From UBA2897 sp036733925 (GTDB taxonomy: Bacteria; Bacillota; Negativicutes; Selenomonadales; Selenomonadaceae), in the NCBI GenBank assembly GCA_036733925.1, contig DAIMZO010000010.1, positions 1 through 64,000 on the forward strand: a stretch of 64,000 nucleotides of DNA, written 5' to 3'. Of the stretch, positions 7,472 to 15,244 are shown one piece after another. A program made the position numbers and the translations under genes. The notes under the pieces are model-generated. The model was not told the DNA's origin. It did no database searches and saw only the letters and a program-made list of their open reading frames with translations. Numbering within the stretch: the stretch's first letter is position 1; each line of letters begins with the position of its first letter.

Positions 7472-8701
7472 ATGGAATTTACCTATACGGTGCGCAGCTG
7501 GAATGGCGAGGCGAAACAGGGGCGGCTGGAAGCCGATTCCAAAGAATCGGCGGCGCGCATCCTGCGCAGCCGGGGACTTTGGGTCTGCGGTCTTCGGCAG
7601 GAACGGGCAGGAGTCCCTTTCAGGAAACAGGTACAGGCGGCCGCCCGGAAAGCGTCGATTTTCTCTAGGCATGGGAATCTGGCATGGACTGCGCTTTTTG
7701 CCGAACAGATGGCGGTCCTGCTGAAGGGCGGCATGCCCGTGCATGAAGCGCTGGCAATCGTCCAAACGACGGGGAAACCGTCGGAACGGGCCTGCGTCGG
7801 TCGCCTGTGCGAGTCCGTCGAGGCAGGGGCAAGCCTTGCGGAGGCGATGCGTGCGTTCCCGCAGATGTTCTCGCGGGAATGCGTGGAACTCGTGCGCGCA
7901 GGGGAAAACAGCGGCTCGCTCGACGTGATCTTTTCGCGGCTTGCAAAGCAGCTTTCCGCGCGTTATAAGACCAGAGAAGCGCTGAAATCCGCGATGATTT
8001 ACCCCGTGCTGCTGCTCATCTGCTGCGCGCTGATGCTCTTGTTCTTATGCTTTTTTGTCCTGCCTTCTTTTGAAGACCTTTTGCTGAGCCTGCATACGGA
8101 GCTTCCGTTGCCGACAAGGCTGCTGCTCTCTTTTTCGCGGATGCTCAGCGCACACGGATTCCTTTTCCTGTTCCTGTCCGCCGGGATCCTGTCTGCGGGC
8201 GGACTCCTGCTGCAGAAAGAAGCAATCCGGCTGCAGGTTGACCGATTGCTGCTCGCGTTGCCGGTATTCGGCCCTTTTCAGCGCTATGCCGCGTGGACGG
8301 AGCTCAACGGGGCGTTTGCTCTGTTGCTCGAGAGCGGGATACGGCTGGATCGGGCACTCGGGCAGCTCGCGGATATCCCGGAGAATCACTGGATGCAGAA
8401 GAAACTGCGCGAGGCGGGCGAACTCGCTGCGGGCGGCCTTGCCTGGCAGCCGCCGCTCAACTCGGTGACGCCGCAGCTCGTGCTCGCGCTCATGCAGGCT
8501 GGCGAGAAGGTCGGTGCCCTGCCGGAGATGCTGCAGGAGGCGGCGGAGCTCTCTGCGGTGACCGCGTGGAATCAGGCAAAACGCATCGAAGCGCTCGCGC
8601 AGCCCATCGCAATCCTCGCGGTCGGTTCCATCGTTTTCCTGATCGTGCTGTCGGTCGCCTTGCCGATGCTCGATGCAATGACAGCGGTATCTTGGCAGTA
8701 A
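7472..8701 (+). CDS. type II secretion / type IV pilus inner-membrane platform protein (PilC/GspF)
   Basis: A 409-residue polytopic membrane protein of the GspF/PilC family, the platform that couples the ATPase to pilin assembly. It has the two-fold GspF repeat: a first domain with FAEQMAVLLKGGMPVHEAL (about residues 73-91) and CVELVRAGENSGSLD, and a second with LNGAFALLLESGIRLDRAL and LVLALMQAGEKVGALPEML. Hydrophobic segments lie near residues 172-192 (YPVLLLICCALMLLFLCFF), 220-245 and 380-403. The N-terminal YTVRSWNGEAKQGRLEA is the usual cytoplasmic entry. ATG 7472 follows gggagggagag and is 18 bases after the ATPase stop, so it is cotranscribed. Length and domain order are normal for the family. 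Confidence 0.92.
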   Translation: MEFTYTVRSWNGEAKQGRLEADSKESAARILRSRGLWVCGLRQERAGVPFRKQVQAAARKASIFSRHGNLAWTALFAEQMAVLLKGGMPVHEALAIVQTTGKPSERACVGRLCESVEAGASLAEAMRAFPQMFSRECVELVRAGENSGSLDVIFSRLAKQLSARYKTREALKSAMIYPVLLLICCALMLLFLCFFVLPSFEDLLLSLHTELPLPTRLLLSFSRMLSAHGFLFLFLSAGILSAGGLLLQKEAIRLQVDRLLLALPVFGPFQRYAAWTELNGAFALLLESGIRLDRALGQLADIPENHWMQKKLREAGELAAGGLAWQPPLNSVTPQLVLALMQAGEKVGALPEMLQEAAELSAVTAWNQAKRIEALAQPIAILAVGSIVFLIVLSVALPMLDAMTAVSWQ

Positions 8702-8792
8702 AAAGCTCTAATTTGTCCATCATGGATAGATGTTGAAGTAAAATAAAATTACAAATTTCCTTTCAGAGTAGAAGGAAAATACAGAGATACGT

Positions 8793-8844
8793 AGAAGAAA
8801 TACAATAGATCCGATATAAGCGGATGATTGTATTTCTTTTTCTT
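8793..8844 (+). terminator. terminator or attenuator stem-loop in front of the pilin gene
   Basis: An 11-bp stem agaaatacaat (8796-8806) / attgtatttct (8827-8837) carries an inner atccg/cggat pairing and is followed by tttttctttta. It looks like a rho-independent terminator but sits only 18-25 bases ahead of the pilin start codon and directly before its ggaggt ribosome site. It could stop read-through from the ATPase/platform genes, act as an attenuator, or stabilise a processed 5' end. Confidence 0.7.
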
Positions 8845-8861
8845 TTATTGGAGGTAGTCGT

Positions 8862-9269
8862 ATGAACACTCTGGATCAGAAAGGCTTTTCGTTGCTCGAA
8901 TTGCTGATTGTCTGCTGCATCGTGGCCCTGCTCGCGGGGATGGCAGTGCCGAAAGTCTCGCAGATCATGGCGAGCTCTCGCTCCGCGCGCATCGCGGCCG
9001 ATCTCACGACGCTCGATGCCGCAATCGTCATGTATCAGACCGATAAAGGGACGAATCCAACCAAGGTGAGCGAGCTTTCCAGTTATGTATCGGATGCCGA
9101 GAAACTCACGCCGCCAAAGGGAAAGTGCATGCTGCAGGATAATAAAATCATCGAAATCACAGCGGAAACCTACGACATTGCGGCTGCAAAAAGTTCGGAT
9201 GGTACGTCGACGACGGAGGAGATCCGCGCACAATGTGCTGGGCATACGGCCAGGGACTTCAGTCGATGA
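8862..9269 (+). CDS. type IV major pilin / GspG-like pseudopilin
   Basis: A 135-residue prepilin. The class III signal is canonical: a six- to eight-residue leader, then KG|FSLLELLIVCCIVALLAGM, with cleavage expected after Gly8 and Glu at +5 of the mature protein. After the N-terminal helix there are ~85 residues including a pair of cysteines (C97 of GKCML and C126 of AQCAG) that could form the D-region disulfide of type IV pilins. Helix residues such as RIAADLTTLDAAIVMYQTDKG resemble GspG/ComGC, which are short pilins. ATG 8862 is preceded by ggaggt. It overlaps the peptidase gene by 4 bases. Because it has its own leader hairpin and strong ribosome site, it is the best candidate for the major subunit of the locus. 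Confidence 0.88.
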   Translation: MNTLDQKGFSLLELLIVCCIVALLAGMAVPKVSQIMASSRSARIAADLTTLDAAIVMYQTDKGTNPTKVSELSSYVSDAEKLTPPKGKCMLQDNKIIEITAETYDIAAAKSSDGTSTTEEIRAQCAGHTARDFSR

Positions 9270-9736
9270 GCGCTGCAATGCGGGAACTTGCATTTGGGAT
9301 GCCTCTTGCGATGCTCGGCATCTGGCTCAGTGCCTTCGATATCCGGGAGGGGATACTTCCGAACCAACTCACATCTGCGTTGGGATGCATCGGTGCACTG
9401 ACCCTGTTTTTCCGCGGCATGGATGGGATGGACGCCGGTCTTGGCTTTCTGATCGGCGGCGGTCTGCTTTGGTTCCTGTGTGCGGTCAGCGGCGGCATGG
9501 GCGGCGGCGATGTGAAGCTCGGCGCAGCACTCGGCTTGTGGCTCGGTGGGACGGGAACGCTTCTGATGCTGTTCTTTGCGTTCCTTTTTGGAGGGATAGC
9601 CGCGGCGGGAATTTTGCTCTTTCATCAGGGAGGACGGAAGAGCAGGATGGCGTTCGGGCCATTCCTCTTCGTGAGCGCGTGGCTTGTGTACCTTTATGAG
9701 CCGTTCATGGAGAGCCTGTTTCTTTTGGAGGAGTGA
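9266..9736 (+). CDS. short A24 prepilin peptidase
   Basis: A 156-residue aspartic membrane protease of family A24, which cleaves the leader of prepilins at the cytoplasmic face. The two catalytic aspartates are in SAFDIREGILPN (residues ~22-33) and in GGGDVKLGAALG (GxGD motif, near residue 83). About five or six hydrophobic segments are visible. It lacks the N-terminal cytoplasmic N-methylase domain with CxxC pairs found in full-length PilD (about 250-290 residues), so it is like TadV/CpaA or archaeal-type peptidases and may not methylate the mature pilin. I use ATG 9266, overlapping the pilin stop as ATGA; ATG 9233 is further upstream inside the pilin gene. Encoded with its substrates, which supports the assignment. 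Confidence 0.87.
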   Translation: MSAAMRELAFGMPLAMLGIWLSAFDIREGILPNQLTSALGCIGALTLFFRGMDGMDAGLGFLIGGGLLWFLCAVSGGMGGGDVKLGAALGLWLGGTGTLLMLFFAFLFGGIAAAGILLFHQGGRKSRMAFGPFLFVSAWLVYLYEPFMESLFLLEE

Positions 9737-10254
9737 TGCGCGGAATGAGGAATTTCAGGCGAGATAAGCGGGGTGGGGTATTCCTGGAAATCCTACTTGT
9801 TGTGTCGCTGGCCTCCGGGCTTTTCGCGGCATCGGCGCCGTTCCTGCTGCATGCCTGGCGGGAAATGGTGCTGGAGCGGGAGGCGGAAATCCTGCTCGGC
9901 GATATCCGGTACCTCAGGGCACTTTCCCGCAATGCGGATGGGCACCCAGCCATTGGATTTGGCGAGCATGAGAGGTTGCCGAGGACATACTATCTGTACT
10001 TGCGTGGCAAATACTATTATCTGCAGTATGGGAGTCCGGTCGATGGGCAGAGGATACTCATTCATCATTGTGCGAGCGGTGTGTCGGTGGACTCCACGGG
10101 GCAGGCCGGCCGGATTTCCTTTGAGACAAGTGGCGCTTCGACGCCGATGACGGTTCGCCTGTCCTATGCGGATGGGCAGAAAGAGGCACGCTGCGTCGTG
10201 ATCACGATGGACGGCCGCTGCCGTGTGAGAGGAGCGGCCGGCGATGGCTCATAG
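9736..10254 (+). CDS. minor pilin / pseudopilin (GspH-like)
   Basis: A 172-residue protein with a prepilin leader: RRDKRG|GVFLEILLVVSLASG, which puts Glu at mature position 5. The hydrophobic helix is followed by a 130-residue globular part of mostly beta character, for example YYLYLRGKYYYLQYGS and MTVRLSYADGQKEARCVVITMDG, as in GspH/FimT-type minor pseudopilins (known family feature; assignment by inference). ATG 9736 overlaps the peptidase stop by one base and follows ggaggag; GTG 9733 and ATG 9745 are other options. Position after the peptidase and before three more pilin-like genes matches the order of minor-pilin operons, whose products form the priming tip complex. Confidence 0.75.
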   Translation: MRGMRNFRRDKRGGVFLEILLVVSLASGLFAASAPFLLHAWREMVLEREAEILLGDIRYLRALSRNADGHPAIGFGEHERLPRTYYLYLRGKYYYLQYGSPVDGQRILIHHCASGVSVDSTGQAGRISFETSGASTPMTVRLSYADGQKEARCVVITMDGRCRVRGAAGDGS

Positions 10255-10669
10255 AACGGATGAACGCGGCTTTCTGCTGCTGGAGGCCGTACTGGCCGGA
10301 GTTTCCCTGATCGTATTGGTCCTGGCCCTGCGCCTTTATCCGCAAGCCGTGCAGCGCGATGCCTGGGAGAGCTGCCGGGCAAGGGCTATTTTTCTCGCGC
10401 GCGGACAGATGGAAGGGCTGCGCTGGCAGAGTGCCAAGGGGGAGATCTGCCCGGGGACGGTACCATGGCTCGGCTTTGCGGAAGACCTGGAAGCAGCATC
10501 GGGAGTGGCCGGCCCGGATGGATCCTGCCGCTTTACTGTCCAGACGGATGTTGGAGAAATGGACAGTGGAGACAGCATGTATCCGGTGACAATCACTGTG
10601 CGTTGGCAGGGCAGCAGCGTGAAGGAGGGTGAACTGCGCTTTGAAGGGCGTGTCGAAAATGTGGAGTAG
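10244..10669 (+). CDS. minor pilin-like protein (GspI/PilV-like)
   Basis: A 141-residue protein with a clear type IV prepilin leader DERG|FLLLEAVLAGVSLIVLVLAL, Glu at +5. The C-terminal ~100 residues contain two cysteines (SCRARAIF and GSCRFTVQ) and a PVTITVRWQG strand, as in GspI/PilV minor pilins. It overlaps the previous gene by 11 bases and the next by 11, so translation is coupled. No strong Shine-Dalgarno site beyond gagcggccgg, in keeping with coupling. Subfamily is tentative. Confidence 0.72.
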   Translation: MAHRTDERGFLLLEAVLAGVSLIVLVLALRLYPQAVQRDAWESCRARAIFLARGQMEGLRWQSAKGEICPGTVPWLGFAEDLEAASGVAGPDGSCRFTVQTDVGEMDSGDSMYPVTITVRWQGSSVKEGELRFEGRVENVE

Positions 10670-11261
10670 GAAGGAAAAGGAGCGTGAAAGCGGATTCGTG
10701 CTGCTCGAGACACTGCTCAGTGTCCCGATGACAGCAATCCTTCTTACCGCTCTTTGTACTGCCGGGCTTTTTGGGCTGCGTTCCTACGCCTTGATTCTTT
10801 CGGATATGGAGCTGCATGAGGAGATGAATAATGCCATGCAGCGCGTCGTGGAGGATATGGAGAGCGCGGGAGATATCCGGATTGTGGACAGGGGCAATCA
10901 TAACAGCTTCATCAAGATGCGCCCTTGGATCGACTATCTGGAGATGGGCTACGAAGTCTCGTATTGGAGACGGGTAGAAATCGCAGGCCCTCACGGGCAA
11001 TATGGAAAACTCGTGCGGAACCGATCCTCCGATCCGCTGACCGGAAATCATGTGCTGGCTGGTGTCTCCATCGATCATTTCTGGTGCGAGGAAGTTCCGG
11101 CAAGGAATAATCTGGCTCGTGCAGAGGATGATGCAGACCGGACGGGCAGCAGCGGCCTGCAAGATGCTTTTTACCGCCTCGAGTTCATCGGGCATAGCGA
11201 GCTCAGCCAGCACAGGTATCGGATCTGTACGATGGTTCATATTCGAAAGAGGGGAAGCTGA
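10659..11261 (+). CDS. minor pilin-like protein (GspJ/PilW-like)
   Basis: A 200-residue protein with prepilin leader ESG|FVLLETLLSVPMTAILLTAL (Glu +5). I start at ATG 10659, which gives a 14-residue basic leader MWSRKEKERESG; the GTG at 10629 is inside the previous gene. The size and the order of cluster members (H-I-J) suggest the GspJ/PilW position. The central MNNAMQRVVEDMESAGDIR is an amphipathic continuation of the pilin helix, as in GspJ. The remaining part has no further motif I recognise. It overlaps the next gene at ATGA. Confidence 0.72.
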   Translation: MWSRKEKERESGFVLLETLLSVPMTAILLTALCTAGLFGLRSYALILSDMELHEEMNNAMQRVVEDMESAGDIRIVDRGNHNSFIKMRPWIDYLEMGYEVSYWRRVEIAGPHGQYGKLVRNRSSDPLTGNHVLAGVSIDHFWCEEVPARNNLARAEDDADRTGSSGLQDAFYRLEFIGHSELSQHRYRICTMVHIRKRGS

Positions 11262-11749
11262 TGAAAGGAAAAGATCTGCAATCTGATGAGTCCGGGTTCC
11301 TGAGCCTGCTGGCCTGCTTTTTCGTGGCAGTTGTTCTGCTGCTCGGCGGCGGACTCGTTTATTTTGCTGCCCGCGAGGGGAGTGAGAATCTGGAGTATCA
11401 GCGGGAAACGCAGCTGGATTGGCTGCTGGAGGGCGCAATGCTTCATGCCGGCGGCCAGCTGCAACACGAAGAAGTAGAGGGCCGGACTTCCAACGATGGT
11501 TCGGAAAAAGAGAATCGGCTGCTGCATGAGGAGGAAAAGGCGGGATATGGCCGACCGCTCCATATCCGGATTTACGGGCGGGAAAAGGATGGCTGCCTGA
11601 TCCTGATGGGGAGCGTGGATTCGCTGCTGCCGTCCAGGCGCCTGAACCCCGGCCGGCGCCGTGTCAAGAAAATGCTTTGGCAGAAAAGAACGGGAACGGA
11701 GCATGAGAAAGTGGAGAAAACCTATGTCGATTATAGAAGGCTGCAATAG
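11261..11749 (+). CDS. PilX-like pilus assembly protein, no Glu5
   Basis: A 162-residue protein with one N-terminal hydrophobic segment, SGFLSLLACFFVAVVLLLGGGLVYF (residues 11-35), then a charged hydrophilic domain. The start SG|FLSLLA mimics a prepilin cleavage site, but position +5 is Leu or Ala rather than Glu, as in PilX/GspK-type components that cap the pseudopilus. ATG 11261 overlaps the previous stop by one base. Its C-terminal 26 bases lie inside the next gene. The PilX/GspK role is inferred from position and topology; sequence similarity is too weak to be certain. Confidence 0.65.
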   Translation: MKGKDLQSDESGFLSLLACFFVAVVLLLGGGLVYFAAREGSENLEYQRETQLDWLLEGAMLHAGGQLQHEEVEGRTSNDGSEKENRLLHEEEKAGYGRPLHIRIYGREKDGCLILMGSVDSLLPSRRLNPGRRRVKKMLWQKRTGTEHEKVEKTYVDYRRLQ

Positions 11750-12890
11750 ACGGCTGCAGAAGCTGCCGGACTTTTTCCGCGCGCGCGGAGAAGCGGTCGG
11801 TCTCTCGTGGGATGAGGCGTCTATTTGCTTTTCCTTCACGGAAGGGGAGGAAAAGGTGGATTGGAAGCCGGAGCAAAGCCTGGCGGAGAATCCAGATCTG
11901 TTCTTCCAGGAACTTGCAGAGCAGGTGGAGCGGTATGCCGGGATGCATGGCAGCTCTCTTGAGACCCTGTATCTTGATGCCCCGGAGGAGCTGGCGCATA
12001 GCTATATGTCGCGTCTGCCGGCCATGCCGCCAGAGGAATTGCGGGAGGCATGTTATTGGGAGCTCGCGCATTGCCTCGGTGAGGAAGGCGAGGGCATCGA
12101 GGACTATGAGACCGGCAGCCTTTTGATAGAGCCGGACGAGCGAATGGAAACAGAGGGGGATGAGCAGCAGCATCCGGTGACAGAGGAAAACGAGGAGGGA
12201 GAGCTCTGCTGGCTGGCCGCTCTGCCGAAAACGCTGACCGCTGCCTGCCGCCGCGCCTTTGCGCAGGCAGGGCTCCCAGCCCCTTATTTTGTTCTGAAGA
12301 AGCAGGGTGCGGACTCTTTCTCGGATGGCCTGTTCATCGGCGGTCAGCCGGTGGAAGAGAGCTGGGATTACCGTCGCATCGGGGCGGCCATCACGCTGCT
12401 CACACTGCTCTTGTTGACTTTCCTGACGGGCTTTGACCTATACCGCACGGCGGCTCTGTCGACACGCGCATCCGTGGAGGAACAGAAGCTCGCCTCGTAT
12501 CGGCAAGAGTCAAAGGAAATGGATATCCGCGAGCGGATCCAGGCGCAGATCCAGGCGAAACAGCAGAGGCTCACGAAACTTTCCGATGGCGCTCTGCCTT
12601 GGTACAGCGTGCTCGTTCATTTCGGCGCGATCTTGCCGGAAGGTGTTGCGCTTGAGAGCCTGAGCCTCAGCCAGAAGGATGGGCTGATCGTAGAGGGCCA
12701 GGCCGTCAGCTACGATGCGCTGGCTGGATTTCTGCAGGGGCTGGAGCGGGATGACGGATTTTTCCGGCAGAAACCGGTGCTCGAGCAGTCGGATCTTGCT
12801 GGGCAGGATAGCGGACAGATCGTGCATTTCCGGCTGTCGATGGGAGGGAAAGAGAAGCAACATGAACAGGATCAGCGGGATGGTCTTTAA
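11724..12890 (+). CDS. GspL-like (PilM-PilN fused) pilus assembly protein
   Basis: A 388-residue inner-membrane protein. Residues 1-215 form a cytoplasmic region (GLSWDEASICFSF, LETLYLDAPEELAHSYM, CWLAALPKTLTAACRRAFAQAGL) that follows the layout of the actin-like PilM/GspL domain. One transmembrane helix lies at about 218-240 (GAAITLLTLLLLTFLTGF). A coiled coil then follows (EEQKLASYRQESKEMDIRE) and a ferredoxin-like PilN domain (SVLVHFGAILPEGVALESLSL). Separate pilM and pilN genes are the rule in type IV pili, while GspL of type II secretion has both parts in one chain, so this is GspL-like. Start at ATG 11724 (ggag, 7 bases); ATG 11703 is an alternative. It overlaps the neighbours on both sides by 26-29 bases. 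Confidence 0.72.
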   Translation: MSIIEGCNRRLQKLPDFFRARGEAVGLSWDEASICFSFTEGEEKVDWKPEQSLAENPDLFFQELAEQVERYAGMHGSSLETLYLDAPEELAHSYMSRLPAMPPEELREACYWELAHCLGEEGEGIEDYETGSLLIEPDERMETEGDEQQHPVTEENEEGELCWLAALPKTLTAACRRAFAQAGLPAPYFVLKKQGADSFSDGLFIGGQPVEESWDYRRIGAAITLLTLLLLTFLTGFDLYRTAALSTRASVEEQKLASYRQESKEMDIRERIQAQIQAKQQRLTKLSDGALPWYSVLVHFGAILPEGVALESLSLSQKDGLIVEGQAVSYDALAGFLQGLERDDGFFRQKPVLEQSDLAGQDSGQIVHFRLSMGGKEKQHEQDQRDGL

Positions 12891-13458
12891 GGGCTTCGGC
12901 AAAGGGCGGTGGGCGCTGATGACTTTTGCTGCGCTCAGCGTGCTGCTTGGTCTGCTCTGGTTCTTCTTCGTGCATCGCCCTCTGATGGGGATGCAGGCGG
13001 AAGCTGTCGCGAAGCGGCAGGACATCCATGAGAAAATCGTGCGCATCGAGAACTATAAGAACGCACATCTCGACATGAAGGCCTACGATACGGAACTGCG
13101 GGACAAACAGAAAGCGGTGGATACGGCGCTGCCGGATCATCTGTCGGACGCGGAATACCTGATGGATGTCCAGCGTTCCGCGCTGTCGCACGGAATCCGG
13201 CTGACGAAAGTCGTTCCGGGAAAGAAGGCGCAAGCAGACGGCATCGTGAAGATGCCGGTGCAGATTGAAGGGCAGACGGATTATTTCTCCTTGCTTGACT
13301 TCCTGCGAGAAAGGCAGGAGCAGGGCCGGTTCCTGTCGTTCGACCGGACGAAGGTGCAGGCGAAAGATGGCGTACTGCTCGTATCCATGCGGGTTTTCCT
13401 CTATACGATGCCGGAGACGAAGAACGGGACGGATGAAAAGGATGGAGATGATGAATGA
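12862..13458 (+). CDS. PilO/GspM-like pilus assembly protein
   Basis: A 198-residue bitopic membrane protein: short cytoplasmic start, a transmembrane helix at about 18-37 (WALMTFAALSVLLGLLWFFF), a periplasmic coiled coil (residues ~45-90, KRQDIHEKIVRIENYKN) and a ferredoxin-like C-terminal domain with PVQIEGQTDYFSLLDFLRE, the PilO signature region. PilO pairs with PilN to form the alignment complex between platform and outer membrane. The gene starts at ATG 12862 inside the end of the GspL-like gene and is the last of the pilus operon; no secretin (PilQ/GspD) or PilP gene follows before the aro operon. Confidence 0.78.
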   Translation: MNRISGMVFKGFGKGRWALMTFAALSVLLGLLWFFFVHRPLMGMQAEAVAKRQDIHEKIVRIENYKNAHLDMKAYDTELRDKQKAVDTALPDHLSDAEYLMDVQRSALSHGIRLTKVVPGKKAQADGIVKMPVQIEGQTDYFSLLDFLRERQEQGRFLSFDRTKVQAKDGVLLVSMRVFLYTMPETKNGTDEKDGDDE

Positions 13459-13473
13459 ACATTTCGGGAGGAC

Positions 13474-13530
13474 TTGATTTATCAGATGGGATAGCATAAA
13501 CTATAGTTTATACGAAAAGTAGTAAACTAT
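13474..13530 (+). promoter_or_regulatory. aro operon promoter overlapped by palindromic operator candidate
   Basis: TTGATT (13474-13479), 17 bases, TAAACT (13497-13502) form a plausible sigma-70/A promoter. A perfect 16-base palindrome ATAAACTATAGTTTAT (13496-13511) covers the -10 element, and the half-site TAAACTAT recurs at 13523-13530 just before the aroC ribosome site ggggtgg. This arrangement is typical of a repressor operator. Confidence 0.6.
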
Positions 13531-13542
13531 GGGGTGGAAACT

Positions 13543-14721
13543 ATGACCATGCTGCGTTTTATGACGGCGGGGGAGTCGCACGGCCCGTGCCTCACCGCCA
13601 TTCTGGAAGGGCTGCCGGCCGGACTGAAGCTCGATGAGGCGGCGCTGAACCGCGACCTCGCGCGGCGGCAGGAAGGCTATGGCCGCGGCGGCCGCATGAA
13701 GATCGAGAAGGATAAGGTCCGGGTCGTTTCGGGCGTGCGCTTCGGCGAGACGCTCGGCGGGCCGATTACCTTGCAGGTCATCAACAAGGATTTCGCGAAC
13801 TGGGGCGGCCGCATGGCAGCGTTCGGGGAGCCGGAGGGCGAGAAGGTCACGGCTGCACGCCCGGGGCACGCGGATCTGACCGGCGTATGGAAATACGGCC
13901 GGGCGGATGTCCGCGATATCCTCGAGCGCTCGAGCGCGCGGGAAACGACCATGCGCGTCGCCGTCGGCGCGGTCTGCAAGGAATTCCTGCGCGCGCTCGG
14001 CGTTGAAGTGGTCTCTGAGGTCACGGAGATCGGCGGCGTCCGCGTTGATGCCGCGAAGATCGACCGCTCGAAGATCGGGCAGGATGTTGGTTCGGAGCTC
14101 AACTGCTATGATGCAGACGCGGAGCAGCGCATGAAGGCGCGCATCGATGAGGCGAAGGCGGCCGGGGACACGCTCGGCGGCACGTTCGAGGTCATCGCGC
14201 GCGGCCTGCCGGCGGGGCTCGGCAGCCATATCCAATGGGATCGCCGCCTCGACGCGCGGCTTGCCGGCGCGATAATGTCAATTCAGGCCATCAAGGGCGT
14301 CGAGATCGGTGCGGGCTTCGATGTCGCGCATCTCCCGGGCAGCCAGATCCACGATGAGGTATTCGTTGGCGCAGACGGGCTTCCCGAGCGCCGGACGAAC
14401 CGCGCGGGCGGCCTCGAGGGCGGTATGTCGAACGGGGAGGAAATCGTCATCCGCGCGGCGATGAAGCCAATCCCGACGCTCATGAAGCCTCTGCATTCCG
14501 TGGATGTCGCGACACATGAGGCCGTGCTCGCCTGCAAGGAGCGCAGCGATACCTGCGCGGTGTCGGCGGCATCGGTCGTCGGTGAGGCGATGACCGCGTT
14601 CGCGCTCGCGCAGGCATTCTGCGAGAAGTTCGGTTCTGACGCGATGGCGGATCTGCGCGAGGCCGTACGGGCTTATCGAGCGCGGATCGTGCGTGAGTGG
14701 AAGGAGGCCCCGCATGCGTAA
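13543..14721 (+). CDS. aroC: chorismate synthase
   Basis: Converts 5-enolpyruvylshikimate-3-phosphate to chorismate, the last common step of aromatic synthesis, using reduced FMN. The 392-residue length is usual for the Gram-positive type. The N-terminus MLRFMTAGESHGPCLTAILEG carries the first family signature (GESHG). RQEGYGRGGRMKIEKD near residue 45, RPGHADLTGVWKYG near 107 and the ERSSARETTMRVAVGA block near 127 hold conserved FMN and substrate residues. THEAVLACKERSDTCAVSAAS near the C-terminus is the third signature. The ATG at 13543 is 6 bases after ggggtgg; GTG 13534 is in frame but lies in the ribosome site. First gene of aroC-aroK-aroB; aroK overlaps by 8 bases. Confidence 0.97.
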   Translation: MTMLRFMTAGESHGPCLTAILEGLPAGLKLDEAALNRDLARRQEGYGRGGRMKIEKDKVRVVSGVRFGETLGGPITLQVINKDFANWGGRMAAFGEPEGEKVTAARPGHADLTGVWKYGRADVRDILERSSARETTMRVAVGAVCKEFLRALGVEVVSEVTEIGGVRVDAAKIDRSKIGQDVGSELNCYDADAEQRMKARIDEAKAAGDTLGGTFEVIARGLPAGLGSHIQWDRRLDARLAGAIMSIQAIKGVEIGAGFDVAHLPGSQIHDEVFVGADGLPERRTNRAGGLEGGMSNGEEIVIRAAMKPIPTLMKPLHSVDVATHEAVLACKERSDTCAVSAASVVGEAMTAFALAQAFCEKFGSDAMADLREAVRAYRARIVREWKEAPHA

Positions 14722-15244
14722 CGTCGTTCTGATCGGCTTCATGGGGACGGGGAAGACGAGCATCGGGAAAATGCTCGCGACGCGGCTCGGCTTTTCCTTT
14801 GTCGACCTCGACCAGTATATCGAGCAGAAAGAAGAACGCTCGATTCCCTCTATCTTTCAGGAGCAAGGGGAAGCGGCGTTCCGCGCGATGGAGCACGAGG
14901 CCGTGCTCGAGAATGCGAAGCGCCGGAATACGGTGATTGCGACGGGCGGCGGCACGGTGAAGGATGCTTCGAATATGGAAGCTCTGCATGAGACCGGCGC
15001 CATCGTCTGCCTGAAGGCGGATGTTGACACAATCCTCGAGCGTACAGCCCGCGAAGGGGAACGTCCCGTGCTCGACAAGGAGGATCAGGGCGACCGCCGG
15101 AAGGCCATCGAAAAGCTGCTCGAGGAGCGGAAAGACCTTTATACCGTGGCGGATTTCTCCGTGAATACCGCGGAACTCTCCCCCCTCCAGGTCGTCGATA
15201 CAATCGCGCAGCAGCTGAAACGTCGAGGTGTTTTACATGGGTGA
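14714..15244 (+). CDS. aroK: shikimate kinase
   Basis: Phosphorylates shikimate at the 3-hydroxyl with ATP. The 176-residue protein has the P-loop GFMGTGKTSIGKMLA (residues 7-21), the DxD region FVDLDQYIEQ (shikimate site) and GGGTVKDASN (GGG signature). LERTAREGERPVL is the lid, with Arg residues that contact ATP and substrate. The start at ATG 14714 is fixed by aaggagg seven bases before it; an in-frame GTG/ATG at 14693 lies inside aroC. It overlaps aroC and aroB by 8 bases each, so the three are translationally coupled. Confidence 0.96.
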   Translation: MRNVVLIGFMGTGKTSIGKMLATRLGFSFVDLDQYIEQKEERSIPSIFQEQGEAAFRAMEHEAVLENAKRRNTVIATGGGTVKDASNMEALHETGAIVCLKADVDTILERTAREGERPVLDKEDQGDRRKAIEKLLEERKDLYTVADFSVNTAELSPLQVVDTIAQQLKRRGVLHG

